From: an uncultured Clostridium sp.
Lineage (GTDB): Bacteria; Bacillota; Clostridia; Lachnospirales; Lachnospiraceae
NCBI GenBank assembly: GCA_900542035.1
Contig: UQMJ01000006.1
Span: 1 to 64,000, forward strand
Direction of reading: 5' to 3'
Length of the DNA stretch: 64,000 nucleotides
The notes under the pieces were generated by a model. It saw nothing but the letters and a program-made list of their open reading frames with translations. It was not told the DNA's origin and searched no databases. This document shows positions 52,712 through 62,157 of this stretch, in pieces (the stretch's first letter is position 1; each line of letters opens with the position of its first letter). The position numbers were made by a program, and so were the translations under genes.

Positions 52712-52921
52712 ATGTCTACAAACAATTCTTCTAACAAGACTAACGTACCAGAAGCAAAAGAGGCAATGGACAGATTTAAAATGGAAGTTGCAAGCGAACT
52801 GGGAGTACCATTAACCAATGGTTACAATGGTAACTTAACTTCCGCACAGAACGGATCTGTAGGCGGGTATATGGTTAAGAAAATGATTGAGGCCCAGGAG
52901 CGCCAGATGGCAGGCAAATAA
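52712..52921 (+). CDS. Small acid-soluble spore protein, alpha/beta type
   Basis: This 69-residue protein has the SASP pattern: AKEAMDRFKMEVASELGVPL, which includes the germination-protease cleavage site, and GSVGGYMVKKMIEAQERQMAG. It coats spore DNA and protects it from UV and chemicals. This is direct evidence that the organism makes spores. AAGGAGGG precedes the ATG. A forespore promoter is expected, but I found only a TATACTA-like -10 (near 52628). Confidence 0.95.
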   Translation: MSTNNSSNKTNVPEAKEAMDRFKMEVASELGVPLTNGYNGNLTSAQNGSVGGYMVKKMIEAQERQMAGK

Positions 52922-52944
52922 AATCTGTCTGAGTAAGTAATTCC

Positions 52945-53001
52945 GTCACAAAGATGTGACAAAATCTCCGAATTTCCAGAAATGTGGTAATTCGGAGATT
53001 T
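52945..53001 (+). terminator. Tandem hairpins, terminator of the spore protein gene
   Basis: GTCACA/TGTGAC (52945-52960) is followed by a perfect 13-bp stem, AAATCTCCGAATT (52962-52974) with AATTCGGAGATTT (52989-53001), and a T-run. Confidence 0.88.
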
Positions 53002-53286
53002 TTTCTTTGTTCATAAATCTAGCGGCCGTGAAAGCATAACGGTTTTGCCTAGTAACCGAGCCTTTCGATACAGTTAAGTTCCTTTAATATGACGTAACCA
53101 AAATAAATTAATTTCGTCCAGTGCTTCTGATGAATGGAACACAACCAGATAAGCTTCTATATTTTTTATAAGGTACTTCTCCCTCTCTGAGGCGTATTTC
53201 TCCTGTGCACTGATGCTATCCGTCTCATAATAAACATACCTCCAGGTGCTGGTCAATGAAACCAGAACACTCGGAGGTATCTTTCA
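53002..53286. other. Region without a clear gene; possible 60-residue remnant
   Basis: On the minus strand 53074-53256 is open for 60 codons (with SEREKYLIKNIEAYLVVFH), but its first codons lie inside a hairpin, and no ribosome site supports it. It may be the end of a lost gene. I see nothing else coding here. Confidence 0.3.
53234..53280. repeat. Imperfect inverted repeat after the nitroreductase gene
   Basis: ATACCTCC and GGAGGTAT form the outer 8 bp, with CTGG/CCAG inside. It lies just after the nitroreductase stop codon and could slow 3' decay or end transcription, although no strong T-run follows. Confidence 0.5.
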
Positions 53287-53802
53287 TTACTTAATATATG
53301 TGACTTCTCCTACCCGTTTGATTTCCTTAGGTTCTCCATCGCTGTAGCCTAATGCGGCCAGACCGTATACCACATGGTCGGAAGGAATCGCTAATTCTTC
53401 TAATACCTGACGGATCAGAGGTTCGTCGCAGATATTTTGGAGCTGGTTGATCCAGACAGAGCCGATTCCCAGGGAATGAGCGGCTAAAAAAATGTTTTCC
53501 AATGCGCAGGCATTGTCTTCTTTTCCATATGCGCTGTCTCTTTTATTTGAAGGGATAATAATGGTCTGGGGACGGTACATATCATACCCAGTGCGGCCCA
53601 AGGTTACTTCAATTGCTCTTGACAGCTTTTCAATCATCTGACGGCTTTCTACGACCGTAAATTTCCAGGTCTGGCCGTTTTTTCCGCTGGGCGCGCATAA
53701 TGCGGCTTCTACAATTAATTTCAGATCTGCTTCTGGAATTGGTTTTTCTAAAAACTTTCTGGTGCTTCTTCTCGTTAAAATGGTTTCAATTGTCTGATTC
53801 AT
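53287..53802 (-). CDS. Nitroreductase family flavoprotein
   Basis: This 171-residue protein has the FMN-binding start TRRSTRKFLEKPIPEADLKLIVEAALCAPSGKNGQTW, and the later SIGIGSVWINQ-like LGIGSVWINQL and ALGYSDGEPK. It reduces nitro, quinone or related compounds with NAD(P)H. The length is close to the short nitroreductases. AAGGAGG precedes the ATG. Confidence 0.93.
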   Translation of the reverse strand: MNQTIETILTRRSTRKFLEKPIPEADLKLIVEAALCAPSGKNGQTWKFTVVESRQMIEKLSRAIEVTLGRTGYDMYRPQTIIIPSNKRDSAYGKEDNACALENIFLAAHSLGIGSVWINQLQNICDEPLIRQVLEELAIPSDHVVYGLAALGYSDGEPKEIKRVGEVTYIK

Positions 53803-53827
53803 AAATAAAAACCTCCTTACTGGCGTT

Positions 53828-55165
53828 TTATTGTTTTTTTAATGCTTTTTTAAGCGCCGGATGGCGAAGATACCGCACTGCCAGCGGAATTACCATGAGA
53901 ATCCAGACAATCGGTTCTGCCATAATGATTCCCATATACTCCAGTGCCGGCGCTAAAAAGAACGCGACGGCTGTTTTTCCTGCCAGCTCCACAAAGCTGG
54001 ACACAATCGGCGTAACGTGATCGCCAATCCCCTGAAGGGCATTCCGGAGGACGGCGATTGCTGCCGGAGCAAAATAAAACAGCGTATCGATTTTTAAATA
54101 AAGGGCTGCTGTAGTTACGACTTCGGTCTCCCTGCTTCCTGTAACCAGATAGATTAAGGATGGTGCAGCCATATAGCTTAAAAATATCACAAACAGCGAC
54201 CATCCCCAGGTCAGAAAAAGGGCGTACTGGACACCCAGACGGATGCGGGCTGTTTCTCCAGCTCCCAGGTTCTGACCACAGTAGGTTGCCATGGTTACGC
54301 TCATAACACTAAAAGGCAGCATGAAAAACTCTGTAATTTTCCTTGCCCCTGTATGGGCCACAATGGTATTGGTTCCAAAGGTATTGATGGCAGACTGAAG
54401 CGCCAGGGTTCCGAAAAATACCAGCGACATCATCAAAGCCATGGAAAGACCAGAGGATAAAAGCTGCCGGATCCGGTTTTTGTCTGGTGCAAAATCTGCC
54501 AGATGGAACCGGAAAAAGGGATAGGTTTTCCACATATAGCAAAAGCTGAGTACCGCAGAAATGGTCTGGGACAGAACGGTTGCCCAGGCCGCGCCTCCTA
54601 CTCCCATGTAAAACCGGAGAATAAACAGCAGATCCAGGCCTACGTTAAGAAGGCTGGCCAGCACTAAAAAGGCGAGAGGCGCGCCAGTATCTCCTACTGC
54701 CCGAAGGATTCCGGCGCAGCCATTGTATGCCATTGCCGCAGGAATTCCTGCCAGAATTACCGCAATATAAGCCCTGGCATCTGCCGCTAAAATATCTGGT
54801 ACATTCAGCAGCTTAAAAATCCCAGACAATCCGGCGATACTTACCAGGGAAAGCAGGATGGAAAACAGGATTCCCAGGCCAAAGCTTAACGCTCCGAACC
54901 GGCGAACCTCGTTTTTTTCTCCAGCTCCGAACTTCTGGGCAATCAAAATAGCAAAGCCGTTGGTCAAGCCGTTCATAAATCCAATCAGCAGAGTGCTGAT
55001 GGACGTAGTAGCGCCTACGGCAGCCAGCGCTTCCGCTCCCAGGGTACTTCCTACTATTCGGGCATCTGCCAGGCTGTAAAAAAGCTGAAACACATTGCCC
55101 AGAGCCACCGGAAGGGCAAATTTCACCATTCTTCCGGCAGGATTCCCCTTTGTCAGATCCACCAT
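53828..55165 (-). CDS. MATE family efflux transporter
   Basis: This 445-residue membrane protein has about twelve segments and MATE signatures: LPVALGNVFQLFYSLADARIVGSTLGAEALAAVGAT and later MATYCGQNLGAGETARIRLG. It exports drugs or metabolites with a sodium or proton gradient. The ATG at 55165 starts 2 bases after the oxidoreductase stop, with GGGG as a weak ribosome site; a GTG at 55180 is less likely. Confidence 0.92.
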   Translation of the reverse strand: MVDLTKGNPAGRMVKFALPVALGNVFQLFYSLADARIVGSTLGAEALAAVGATTSISTLLIGFMNGLTNGFAILIAQKFGAGEKNEVRRFGALSFGLGILFSILLSLVSIAGLSGIFKLLNVPDILAADARAYIAVILAGIPAAMAYNGCAGILRAVGDTGAPLAFLVLASLLNVGLDLLFILRFYMGVGGAAWATVLSQTISAVLSFCYMWKTYPFFRFHLADFAPDKNRIRQLLSSGLSMALMMSLVFFGTLALQSAINTFGTNTIVAHTGARKITEFFMLPFSVMSVTMATYCGQNLGAGETARIRLGVQYALFLTWGWSLFVIFLSYMAAPSLIYLVTGSRETEVVTTAALYLKIDTLFYFAPAAIAVLRNALQGIGDHVTPIVSSFVELAGKTAVAFFLAPALEYMGIIMAEPIVWILMVIPLAVRYLRHPALKKALKKQ

Positions 55166-55167
55166 GG

Positions 55168-56169
55168 TTAATAACCCCACATCTGGGTCTGGGACTGGAT
55201 GGTCTCATATGGATGAAGCAGGGCTTTTTCCATGCACAGGGAAAAATATGCATCCTGCAGGGCTTCTGCCATGGGATAGCATTCGGTACCGGCATCCACA
55301 TACTGTTTCATTCCCTCCAGCATCTTTACAATCGCTGTTTCGTCTTCGGAAAATCCCAGGTCTGCATATGGGTTTTCCCATGAAATCGTCTCTTCATGAA
55401 AGATTCCGTCTGAATCCACATAAGTCAGATGGTTTCCGGAAAGTTCTCCTCGGTCTCCCTGAATCCGGATTTCAATGCCGCGAATACGGGAATGGTACTG
55501 AATCTTGTCAAAATCATAAAAACCCATTTTTCCGCTGTCAAATTCCATGTCCATCCGGATCCGGTAGCTGTCTTTTACCTGGCCGTTTTCCACCACACCG
55601 TTTCGCCCTGCAGTTTCCAATACTGGGAACGTAAACCGCTTTCCAGTAAAAAAGGCATTTTCAAAGCCAACTCCTAAAATACGGCGGATGAGACTGACAG
55701 CATGGTAATCATGGGCAGCCGATAAATCTACGGCCTGCGGATCTCCCAGAACGCCGCTTTTTACTACCTCCAGGATCTTCTCATATCTGGGATAGAGATG
55801 GTATTGTTCCGCCACCTGGAATCTGGTTCCGTAGCAGTGGAATCTCCATGCGTCTTCTAAGTCTTCCATTTTGAGTCCGGCAGGCGTTTCACATAAAACC
55901 GGCCATCCCTTATCCAGCCAGTTTCTGGATACTTTAAAAACAGACGGCTTATCTACTGCCACTACAATAAAATCCGGCTTTAAGCTGCGGCATTCCGCTT
56001 CGGAAGTCGTCGTATAAACTCCAAGCTTTTCCTCCATCTGTTTTGCCTTTGCTTCTGTCCGGCAAAGCATGGCGGCAGCTTCAAACTTATCCGGCATGGC
56101 CTTTGCAATTCTCACATAAAACTCCGAACGCCATCCGGATCCAACAATTACATATCTTATTTTATCCAT
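55168..56169 (-). CDS. Gfo/Idh/MocA family oxidoreductase
   Basis: This 333-residue protein has an N-terminal NAD-binding fold (RYVIVGSGWRSEFYVRIAKAMPDKFEAAAMLCRTEAKAK) and the family EKP-like region (VLCETPAGLKM). It should oxidise a sugar or cyclitol. The substrate is unknown. It starts just after recG and is followed directly by the MATE gene. Confidence 0.87.
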   Translation of the reverse strand: MDKIRYVIVGSGWRSEFYVRIAKAMPDKFEAAAMLCRTEAKAKQMEEKLGVYTTTSEAECRSLKPDFIVVAVDKPSVFKVSRNWLDKGWPVLCETPAGLKMEDLEDAWRFHCYGTRFQVAEQYHLYPRYEKILEVVKSGVLGDPQAVDLSAAHDYHAVSLIRRILGVGFENAFFTGKRFTFPVLETAGRNGVVENGQVKDSYRIRMDMEFDSGKMGFYDFDKIQYHSRIRGIEIRIQGDRGELSGNHLTYVDSDGIFHEETISWENPYADLGFSEDETAIVKMLEGMKQYVDAGTECYPMAEALQDAYFSLCMEKALLHPYETIQSQTQMWGY

Positions 56170-56170
56170 T

Positions 56171-58225
56171 TTATAAATTCAACCTTTCATAGCTGTGCTC
56201 CAGATATTTCTGCAGCCGTTTGTTTAATTCCTGGTGTTCATCCTGTTCCAGCCTTGGATCTGCGGCCAGCAGGTCATCTACCTCTTCGGACACGGTTTTT
56301 AACAGATTGGCATCTGTAAAAATATCGGCAAGACGAAACTCCAGCTCGCCGCTCTGACGCATTCCAAAAATATCTCCTGGACCGCGAAGCTTTAAGTCTT
56401 CTGACGCAATATAAAAACCGTCATTGGACTTATTTAAAATATCCAGCCGCTCCATACTGCCTTCTTCTTCCGAACAGTTTACCATAATGCAGTAGGACTG
56501 GCTGCTTCCTCTTCCGACCCGCCCCCGAAGCTGGTGAAGCTGGGCAAGGCCAAACCGTTCGGCATTTTCAATCATCATAACCGTAGCATTGGGGACGTTG
56601 ACTCCTACCTCTACAACCGTAGTCGAAACCAATACCTGAATCTCGCCTGCTGCAAAGGATTCCATCCGCTCATTTTTCTCTTTTGCCTTCATTTTTCCAT
56701 GAAGATATTCGACCCTGACAGATTCTGGGAGTTCGTTTCGTAAAATCTTGGTGTAATCCAGGACGTTTTCTGCGTCAATCATCTCGCTTTCTTCCACCAT
56801 CGGGCAGATCACATAGGCCTGGTGTCCCATGGCGCACTGTCTGGCAATAAAATCATAGGCTTTTGGCCGGTAACTTTTTCCTACCACACAGTTTTTAATG
56901 GGAAGACGTTCTGACGGAAGTTCATCAATTACGGAAATATCCAGATCTCCGTACAGGATAATGGCCAGGGTTCTGGGAATCGGCGTGGCGCTCATAACCA
57001 TAATATGCGGCGTCTTTCCTTTGCTTCCAAAAGCCTCTCTCTGGCCGACTCCAAACCGGTGCTGTTCATCGGTAATGACCAGAGCCAGGTTATCATAAAT
57101 TACCTTTTCCTGAATTAAGGCGTGGGTTCCAATGATAATATCTGCCTCATGGTTTCTGATTTTTTCATAAGCCAGCCGCTTTTCCTTTGCTGTCATGGAA
57201 CCTGTAACCAGAACCGGCGTTTTCTTGATATGGTACTGTTCAAACATCTGGCAGATTCCCTCATAATGCTGTTTTGCCAGCACTTCTGTGGGCGCCATTA
57301 GCGCCCCCTGGAATCCATTACAGGCTGTGTGAAGCAGGGCCAGTACGGCCAGAATGGTCTTGCCGGATCCAACGTCTCCCTGGATCAGCCGGTTCATGAC
57401 CGTTCCACTGGACAAATCCGCTTCGATTTCCTGAAGCGCTTTTTCCTGGGCACCCGTCAAGGAATAGGGAAGCGCCGCCTTTAACTGCCGGACTTCTTCG
57501 GCCGGTCTGATGGGGTATGGGCTTGGCTGGTCAAAACGAGACTCCCTGAGTCTGCGGACCGTAAGGATAAACATAAAAAATTCATCGAAAACCAGCCGTT
57601 TTCTGGCAAATAATAACTCGGTCTCATCCGATGGAAAATGGATGTGTTCTACAGCAAAATTATATTCTGCCAACTGGTATTTTTTGCGGATGTCTGCTGG
57701 CAGAAATTCCTTTTCCATCTGACGGAGCGTTAGCGCCTGGCTAACTGCTTTGACAATGGCTTTGTTGCCCAGTCCCCTGGTCTGGCTGTAGATCGGCTGC
57801 ATGGAATTTACCTTTGCCCCATAGTCTTCTGGTAAAAACAGTTCCGGCTGCTCCATAATCAGCCTCCCACGCTTTCTGACCACTTTTCCACGAAATATCC
57901 AGTGGCTTCCTGCCTTTAAATTGGCCCGCATATAAGGCATATTATACCAGCAAATCTGGATCGTTCCTGTCAGATCCTTAAGGGTAACGGAAACCATCTG
58001 CAGACGATTTAACCGGATAAGATCTGCCGTTTTGGTAAGAACCCCGTCGACGGCCCCAATTTCTCCCTCTTTCAGCTGGCCGATGGGAAGGGGCTCCTTA
58101 TAGGCGTCATAGGCTCTGGGGTAATAGGAAAGCAGCTCTTCCGAGGTCTCTATTCCCAGTTTACGGAACAGCTTTCCGGTTTTTTCTCCAATCCCCTTTA
58201 GAGATTCAATCGGCGTGGCGTCCAT
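56171..58225 (-). CDS. recG: RecG, ATP-dependent DNA helicase
   Basis: This 684-residue helicase has an N-terminal wedge OB domain, Walker A GDVGSGKT, the DEQHRFGVGQR motif (DEAH-like) and LRGRVGRGSSQSYCIM, then a C-terminal domain. It remodels stalled forks and branched DNA. AGGAGACAGAAACA precedes the ATG. A terminator separates it from the upstream fakA-like gene. Confidence 0.97.
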   Translation of the reverse strand: MDATPIESLKGIGEKTGKLFRKLGIETSEELLSYYPRAYDAYKEPLPIGQLKEGEIGAVDGVLTKTADLIRLNRLQMVSVTLKDLTGTIQICWYNMPYMRANLKAGSHWIFRGKVVRKRGRLIMEQPELFLPEDYGAKVNSMQPIYSQTRGLGNKAIVKAVSQALTLRQMEKEFLPADIRKKYQLAEYNFAVEHIHFPSDETELLFARKRLVFDEFFMFILTVRRLRESRFDQPSPYPIRPAEEVRQLKAALPYSLTGAQEKALQEIEADLSSGTVMNRLIQGDVGSGKTILAVLALLHTACNGFQGALMAPTEVLAKQHYEGICQMFEQYHIKKTPVLVTGSMTAKEKRLAYEKIRNHEADIIIGTHALIQEKVIYDNLALVITDEQHRFGVGQREAFGSKGKTPHIMVMSATPIPRTLAIILYGDLDISVIDELPSERLPIKNCVVGKSYRPKAYDFIARQCAMGHQAYVICPMVEESEMIDAENVLDYTKILRNELPESVRVEYLHGKMKAKEKNERMESFAAGEIQVLVSTTVVEVGVNVPNATVMMIENAERFGLAQLHQLRGRVGRGSSQSYCIMVNCSEEEGSMERLDILNKSNDGFYIASEDLKLRGPGDIFGMRQSGELEFRLADIFTDANLLKTVSEEVDDLLAADPRLEQDEHQELNKRLQKYLEHSYERLNL

Positions 58226-58261
58226 TGTTTCTGTCTCCTATCATAAGCTTGTGGATAGATT

Positions 58262-58306
58262 AAAAAAGGGCGCCGCAAATTCCTGTCATTTACGGCATCC
58301 CCTTTT
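58262..58306 (-). terminator. Terminator between the fakA-like gene and recG
   Basis: On the minus strand AAAAGGGGATGCCGTAAAT pairs with ATTTGCGGCGCCCTTTT (small internal mismatch), followed by a T-run. Confidence 0.7.
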
Positions 58307-58313
58307 ATGTTGC

Positions 58314-59996
58314 CTATTCTACTGAAATTAAGTAATAGTAAATGGGCTGTCCGCCTGGCTGAAGTTCGATTTCATATCCAGGGAATCTGTCCTGTGCCTG
58401 TCTAAGCAGCTGGGAGGCATCTTTTTCTGTCACATCGCTTCCATAGTAGATGGTAATCAGCTCAGATTCTTCATCCAGCATTGCCTGCAGCATATCCAGA
58501 GTCGTTGCATCAATGGATTTTCCCACTGCCAGCATTCCCTTGTCGCCAATGCCCATAATATCGCCTTCTGTAATGTCCATTCCGTCAATACAGGTAGTGC
58601 GGACTGCATAAGTAACCTGGCCGGTCTTTACCCGCTGCATTTCCTGGGTCATAACGTCCAGATTTTCTTCCGGAGATAAATCCGGCATAAAGTTAATCAA
58701 TGCCGTAATGCCCTGAGGAACCGTTTTGCTTGGAACGACAATGATCTGCTTATCTTCGGTCAGATGCTTTGCCTGCTCGGCTGCCAGGATAATGTTTTTA
58801 TTATTCGGAAGAATGAAAATCGTATCTGCATGGACCTTATCGATGGCGTTTAACATATCCTCGGTACTGGGGTTCATGGTCTGGCCGCCCTCAATCAGGT
58901 AATCTGCGCCAATTCCTTTAAAAATCTCTCCCAGGCCGTCTCCGATGGAAACAGCGATAAATCCGTATGGCTTTCTGGGCTCGTCTGCTTTTTTCGCTTC
59001 TTCTGCGGCCTTCTGCTCAGCGGCAGCTTTCTCTGCATTCTGAATTAGACGCTCTTCATGCTCTTCCCGCATATTGTCTACTTTCATTCTGGACAGAGAA
59101 CCGTAGGTCAGAGCCTTTTCAAATGCCAGACCTGGATGGTTGGTATGGACGTGAACCTTTACCACGTCTTCATCTGCAACCACAACGATGGAATCGCCGA
59201 TGGATTCCAGATAGCCTTTAAAGGACTGCTCTTCGTCTTCGGTAAATTCTTTGGCCGCATTGATAATAAACTCGGTACAATACCCGTATTTAATATCAAA
59301 CTCTTCTGTCGAAGCTGCTCCAGCAACCGGTTTGGCAGCAGTCTGCGTTCCGGTTTTTACTCCTTCTACGCTTAAATCCAGTTCTTTTCCAAGAAGGCCG
59401 TCAAAAGCACCCTTCATAACCTGCATCAAACCCTGGCCGCCGGAATCTACAACTCCTGCCTGCTTTAATACCGGCAGCATCTCCGGCGTCTGGCTTAATA
59501 CATAATCGCCGTACTCAATAACCTGGGAAACTAATTCGACTACGTCTTCCGTCTGGCTTACTAATTCTGCCGCCTTGTCAGACATTCCCTTGGCTACCGT
59601 CAGAATCGTACCTTCTTTTGGTTTCATAACGGCTTTGTAAGCCGTCTCGGTTGCCCGAACAAAGGCGTTTGCCAGAATGGTAGTAGTAATCACGTCCGCT
59701 TTTTTTATTTCTTTGGTAAATCCGCGGAACAGCTGGGATAAAATGACGCCAGAGTTGCCTCGTGCGCCTCTTAGTGAGCCGGAAGAAATGGCCTTTGCCA
59801 GATTTTCCATAGTCGGCTCTTCAATGGCTGCCACTTCTCTGGCTGCGGCCATAATGGTCATGGTCATATTGGTACCCGTATCCCCGTCTGGTACAGGGAA
59901 TACGTTTAATTCGTTAATCCATTCTTTTTTTGCTTCTAAGTTTTTTGCTCCTGCTAAGAATGCCTGCTTTAACAGCTTAGCGTCTACTGTATTCAT
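58314..59996 (-). CDS. fakA: DAK2-domain fatty acid kinase subunit (FakA-like, YloV)
   Basis: This 560-residue protein has a DAK2 ATP-binding domain (ELNVFPVPDGDTGTNMTMT, SLRGARGNSGVILSQLFRG), a middle domain with YCTEFIINA and HTNHPGLAFEKAL, and a DegV-like C-terminal domain. FakA phosphorylates fatty acids held by FakB for phospholipid synthesis. No fakB is next to it. The ATG at 59996 is used; a GTG at 60002 is possible. It pairs with the Gls24 gene as yloU-yloV do. Confidence 0.9.
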   Translation of the reverse strand: MNTVDAKLLKQAFLAGAKNLEAKKEWINELNVFPVPDGDTGTNMTMTIMAAAREVAAIEEPTMENLAKAISSGSLRGARGNSGVILSQLFRGFTKEIKKADVITTTILANAFVRATETAYKAVMKPKEGTILTVAKGMSDKAAELVSQTEDVVELVSQVIEYGDYVLSQTPEMLPVLKQAGVVDSGGQGLMQVMKGAFDGLLGKELDLSVEGVKTGTQTAAKPVAGAASTEEFDIKYGYCTEFIINAAKEFTEDEEQSFKGYLESIGDSIVVVADEDVVKVHVHTNHPGLAFEKALTYGSLSRMKVDNMREEHEERLIQNAEKAAAEQKAAEEAKKADEPRKPYGFIAVSIGDGLGEIFKGIGADYLIEGGQTMNPSTEDMLNAIDKVHADTIFILPNNKNIILAAEQAKHLTEDKQIIVVPSKTVPQGITALINFMPDLSPEENLDVMTQEMQRVKTGQVTYAVRTTCIDGMDITEGDIMGIGDKGMLAVGKSIDATTLDMLQAMLDEESELITIYYGSDVTEKDASQLLRQAQDRFPGYEIELQPGGQPIYYYLISVE

Positions 59997-60016
59997 ACCC
60001 ACGAGTTCCTTTCCTC

Positions 60017-60373
60017 CTAATCAATCACTCTTACACCTTCTACGTAGATGTTAATCTTATCTACGCTCATACCGGTGAATTCTTCTACCTTATATTTGAC
60101 ATTTTCAATCAGGTTGTCAGAAACTGCGGAAATGCTAACTCCATAGGCAACGATAACATGGAAGTCGATGGAAATATGATTGTCCTGAATCTCTACATTG
60201 ATTCCATGGGTCAGACTCTCTCTCTTGAGAAGTTTTACCAGACCGTCTTTCACACTGACAGCAGCCATACCTACAATGCCAAAGCACTCTACTGCTGTCG
60301 TTCCTGCATATAACGCAATAACATCAGGGTTAATCTGGATTTCGCCCAGTTTATTATTGATTCGTCCTTTCAT
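60017..60373 (-). CDS. Asp23/Gls24 family envelope stress protein (YloU-like)
   Basis: This 118-residue protein has the Asp23/Gls24 pattern: KLGEIQINPDVIALYAGTTAVECFGIVGMAA and the late IENVKYKVEEFTGMSVDKINIYVEGV. Such proteins gather at the membrane under envelope or alkaline stress. It is immediately followed by the fakA-like gene. TTGGAGG precedes the ATG. Confidence 0.94.
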   Translation of the reverse strand: MKGRINNKLGEIQINPDVIALYAGTTAVECFGIVGMAAVSVKDGLVKLLKRESLTHGINVEIQDNHISIDFHVIVAYGVSISAVSDNLIENVKYKVEEFTGMSVDKINIYVEGVRVID

Positions 60374-60451
60374 AGACTTGCCTCCAATTCTCTTGATATT
60401 GTTCAGTATACACTATTTTCTGGAAAAAAGAAATAAATTTTTAAAATTCGC

Positions 60452-60480
60452 TTGCAAAATTTTATACTTTCTGGTATCAT
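60452..60480 (+). promoter_or_regulatory. rpmB promoter
   Basis: TTGCAA (60452-60457) is 17 bases before TATCAT (60475-60480), about 70 bases before the rpmB start codon. Confidence 0.65.
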
Positions 60481-60550
60481 ACAGATGTTGTGGATTTATG
60501 TAAGTTTATTTGTACAGTAAATCCAAGTAGCTTTTAAGGAGGTGCAAATC

Positions 60551-60736
60551 ATGGCAAAATGTGCAATTTGCGAGAAAGCTGCTCACTTTGGTAACGCAGT
60601 GAGCCATTCCCATAGACGTTCTAACAAAATGTGGAAAGCTAACGTAAAATCTGTTAAGGTAAAAGTTAACGGCGGTGCTCAGAAGATGTACGTATGTACT
60701 TCCTGCTTACGCTCCGGATTAGTTGAAAGAGCTTAA
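60551..60736 (+). CDS. rpmB: Ribosomal protein L28, zinc-binding form
   Basis: The ATG at 60551 lies 8 bases after AGGAGG and gives 61 residues; the GTG at 60542 is part of that site. C4-x2-C7 and C49-x2-C52 form the zinc ribbon of the C+ form of L28, so under zinc limitation another form might take over. KANVKSVKVKVNGG is typical. It is monocistronic, ended by a strong terminator. Confidence 0.97.
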   Translation: MAKCAICEKAAHFGNAVSHSHRRSNKMWKANVKSVKVKVNGGAQKMYVCTSCLRSGLVERA

Positions 60737-60748
60737 TAAGATTTTAAT

Positions 60749-60776
60749 CCCCTGGTCATATGACCAGGGGTTTTTT
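60749..60776 (+). terminator. rpmB terminator
   Basis: CCCCTGGTCA (60749-60758) and TGACCAGGGG (60761-60770) form a perfect 10-bp stem followed by six T. Confidence 0.92.
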
Positions 60777-60780
60777 CAGT

Positions 60781-62136
60781 TTAATAGCACTCTGTATTCA
60801 GAATATGGGGCTCTCTTCTGCTCTTTCTAATCTCAACCACCAGACGTTTCAACTTTTTCTCCGGCAGCAGAATATGCTTTTTGTAGCCAATCACCGTTCC
60901 GGTATAAAGAACTTCTTTTGTTTCCCCGTCCAAAATCCGGAAGGCTTCTACCCGCTGGCTGTAACGGATGTCCTCCTGCAGCACCAGAAAAGACAAAGAA
61001 ACCGGTTTCTCCCAGTCCAGCTTTATATAGAAGGTTCCATCCTTCGCAAAGCCGTGCTGAATCCTTGCATCCAAAGCCGCGTTATGCTTCTGCCTGTCCC
61101 GAATCAAATCTCCCAGCCCTTCTAAGGCTTTTACGTCCGCGTCATTTAAGCGTCCGTCCGGCATAGGAGGAACGTTTAGCAGCAAAAGGGCATTCCCTCC
61201 TACCGAACGATCGTAAATTTCTAATAGCTCCTGGGGAGAACGGACCATGGCATCTTCTTTTGGATGGTAAAACCAGCCTGGACGGATGGATACGTCTACT
61301 TCTGCCGGATACCAGATTAGCTTTTCTTCCCCTTCCAGGGCTTTCCGGCTTCCTAAATCCTGATCCGAAGACGCAATCTTTTTCTGCCGGAATTCCCTGG
61401 TATCGTCCTGCTGGCTGTTTTCCTGGATTTTCATGGGATCAAACATTCTGGCGGAAACCACGCTCCACTCTTCTTTTCTGGTATCTGCGGCTTCATTTCC
61501 GCACCAGCGGATGTCCGGCCCTGTTACGCTGATGCAGGCTTCCGGCTGGAGGCGGCGGATGGTCTCATAATAGCGGTTCCAGTCATAACGCTGGACTTTC
61601 CCATTTTTTCCTTCTCCGCAGGCTCCGTCCAGCCAGACGCAGAAAATCTCCCCATAATTGGTTAAAAGCTCGGTCAGCTGATTGACAAAATAATCGTCAT
61701 AGGCCTCTCCCTGGCCGTAGCTGGGATGGTTTCGATCCCAGGGAGACAGATAAATTCCGAATTTCAGCCCCTCTTTCCGGCAGGCATCTGCTACTTCTGC
61801 CACCACATCTCCTGATCCATTTTTATACGGACTTGCGGCAACGGTATGGCCGGTATACCTGCTGGGCCAGAGGCAGAATCCGTCGTGATGCTTACAGGTC
61901 AGAATCGCACCTTTCATTCCAGCCGCTTTGATTGCCCGAACCCACTGTCCGGCGTCCAGATGGCTTGGAGAGAAAAGAGAGGGAGACTCCGTTCCGTCTC
62001 CCCACTCTTTTCCTGTGTAAGTGTTGATTGTATAATGGAAAAATCCATAAAATTCCAGCTGCTGATGGGCGAGCTGGCGCTTAGACGGCGTAATGGCCGT
62101 AAGCTGTTCTTCTCTTTGCACAGTGTTTTGTTCCAT
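60781..62136 (-). CDS. GH29 alpha-L-fucosidase, intracellular
   Basis: This 451-residue enzyme has the GH29 barrel: WGDGTESPSLFSPSHLDAGQWVRAIKAAGMKGAILTCKHHDGFCLW and the nucleophile region IFCVWLDGACGEG (Asp170). A late segment looks like a C-terminal beta-sandwich. There is no signal peptide, so it should cut fucosylated sugars after uptake, and the deduced class is 1,3/1,4-type GH29-B by the sequence style. It is the last gene of the PHP/MFS operon. Confidence 0.9.
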   Translation of the reverse strand: MEQNTVQREEQLTAITPSKRQLAHQQLEFYGFFHYTINTYTGKEWGDGTESPSLFSPSHLDAGQWVRAIKAAGMKGAILTCKHHDGFCLWPSRYTGHTVAASPYKNGSGDVVAEVADACRKEGLKFGIYLSPWDRNHPSYGQGEAYDDYFVNQLTELLTNYGEIFCVWLDGACGEGKNGKVQRYDWNRYYETIRRLQPEACISVTGPDIRWCGNEAADTRKEEWSVVSARMFDPMKIQENSQQDDTREFRQKKIASSDQDLGSRKALEGEEKLIWYPAEVDVSIRPGWFYHPKEDAMVRSPQELLEIYDRSVGGNALLLLNVPPMPDGRLNDADVKALEGLGDLIRDRQKHNAALDARIQHGFAKDGTFYIKLDWEKPVSLSFLVLQEDIRYSQRVEAFRILDGETKEVLYTGTVIGYKKHILLPEKKLKRLVVEIRKSRREPHILNTECY

Positions 62137-62157
62137 CGTAATATTCCTTTATCAATT

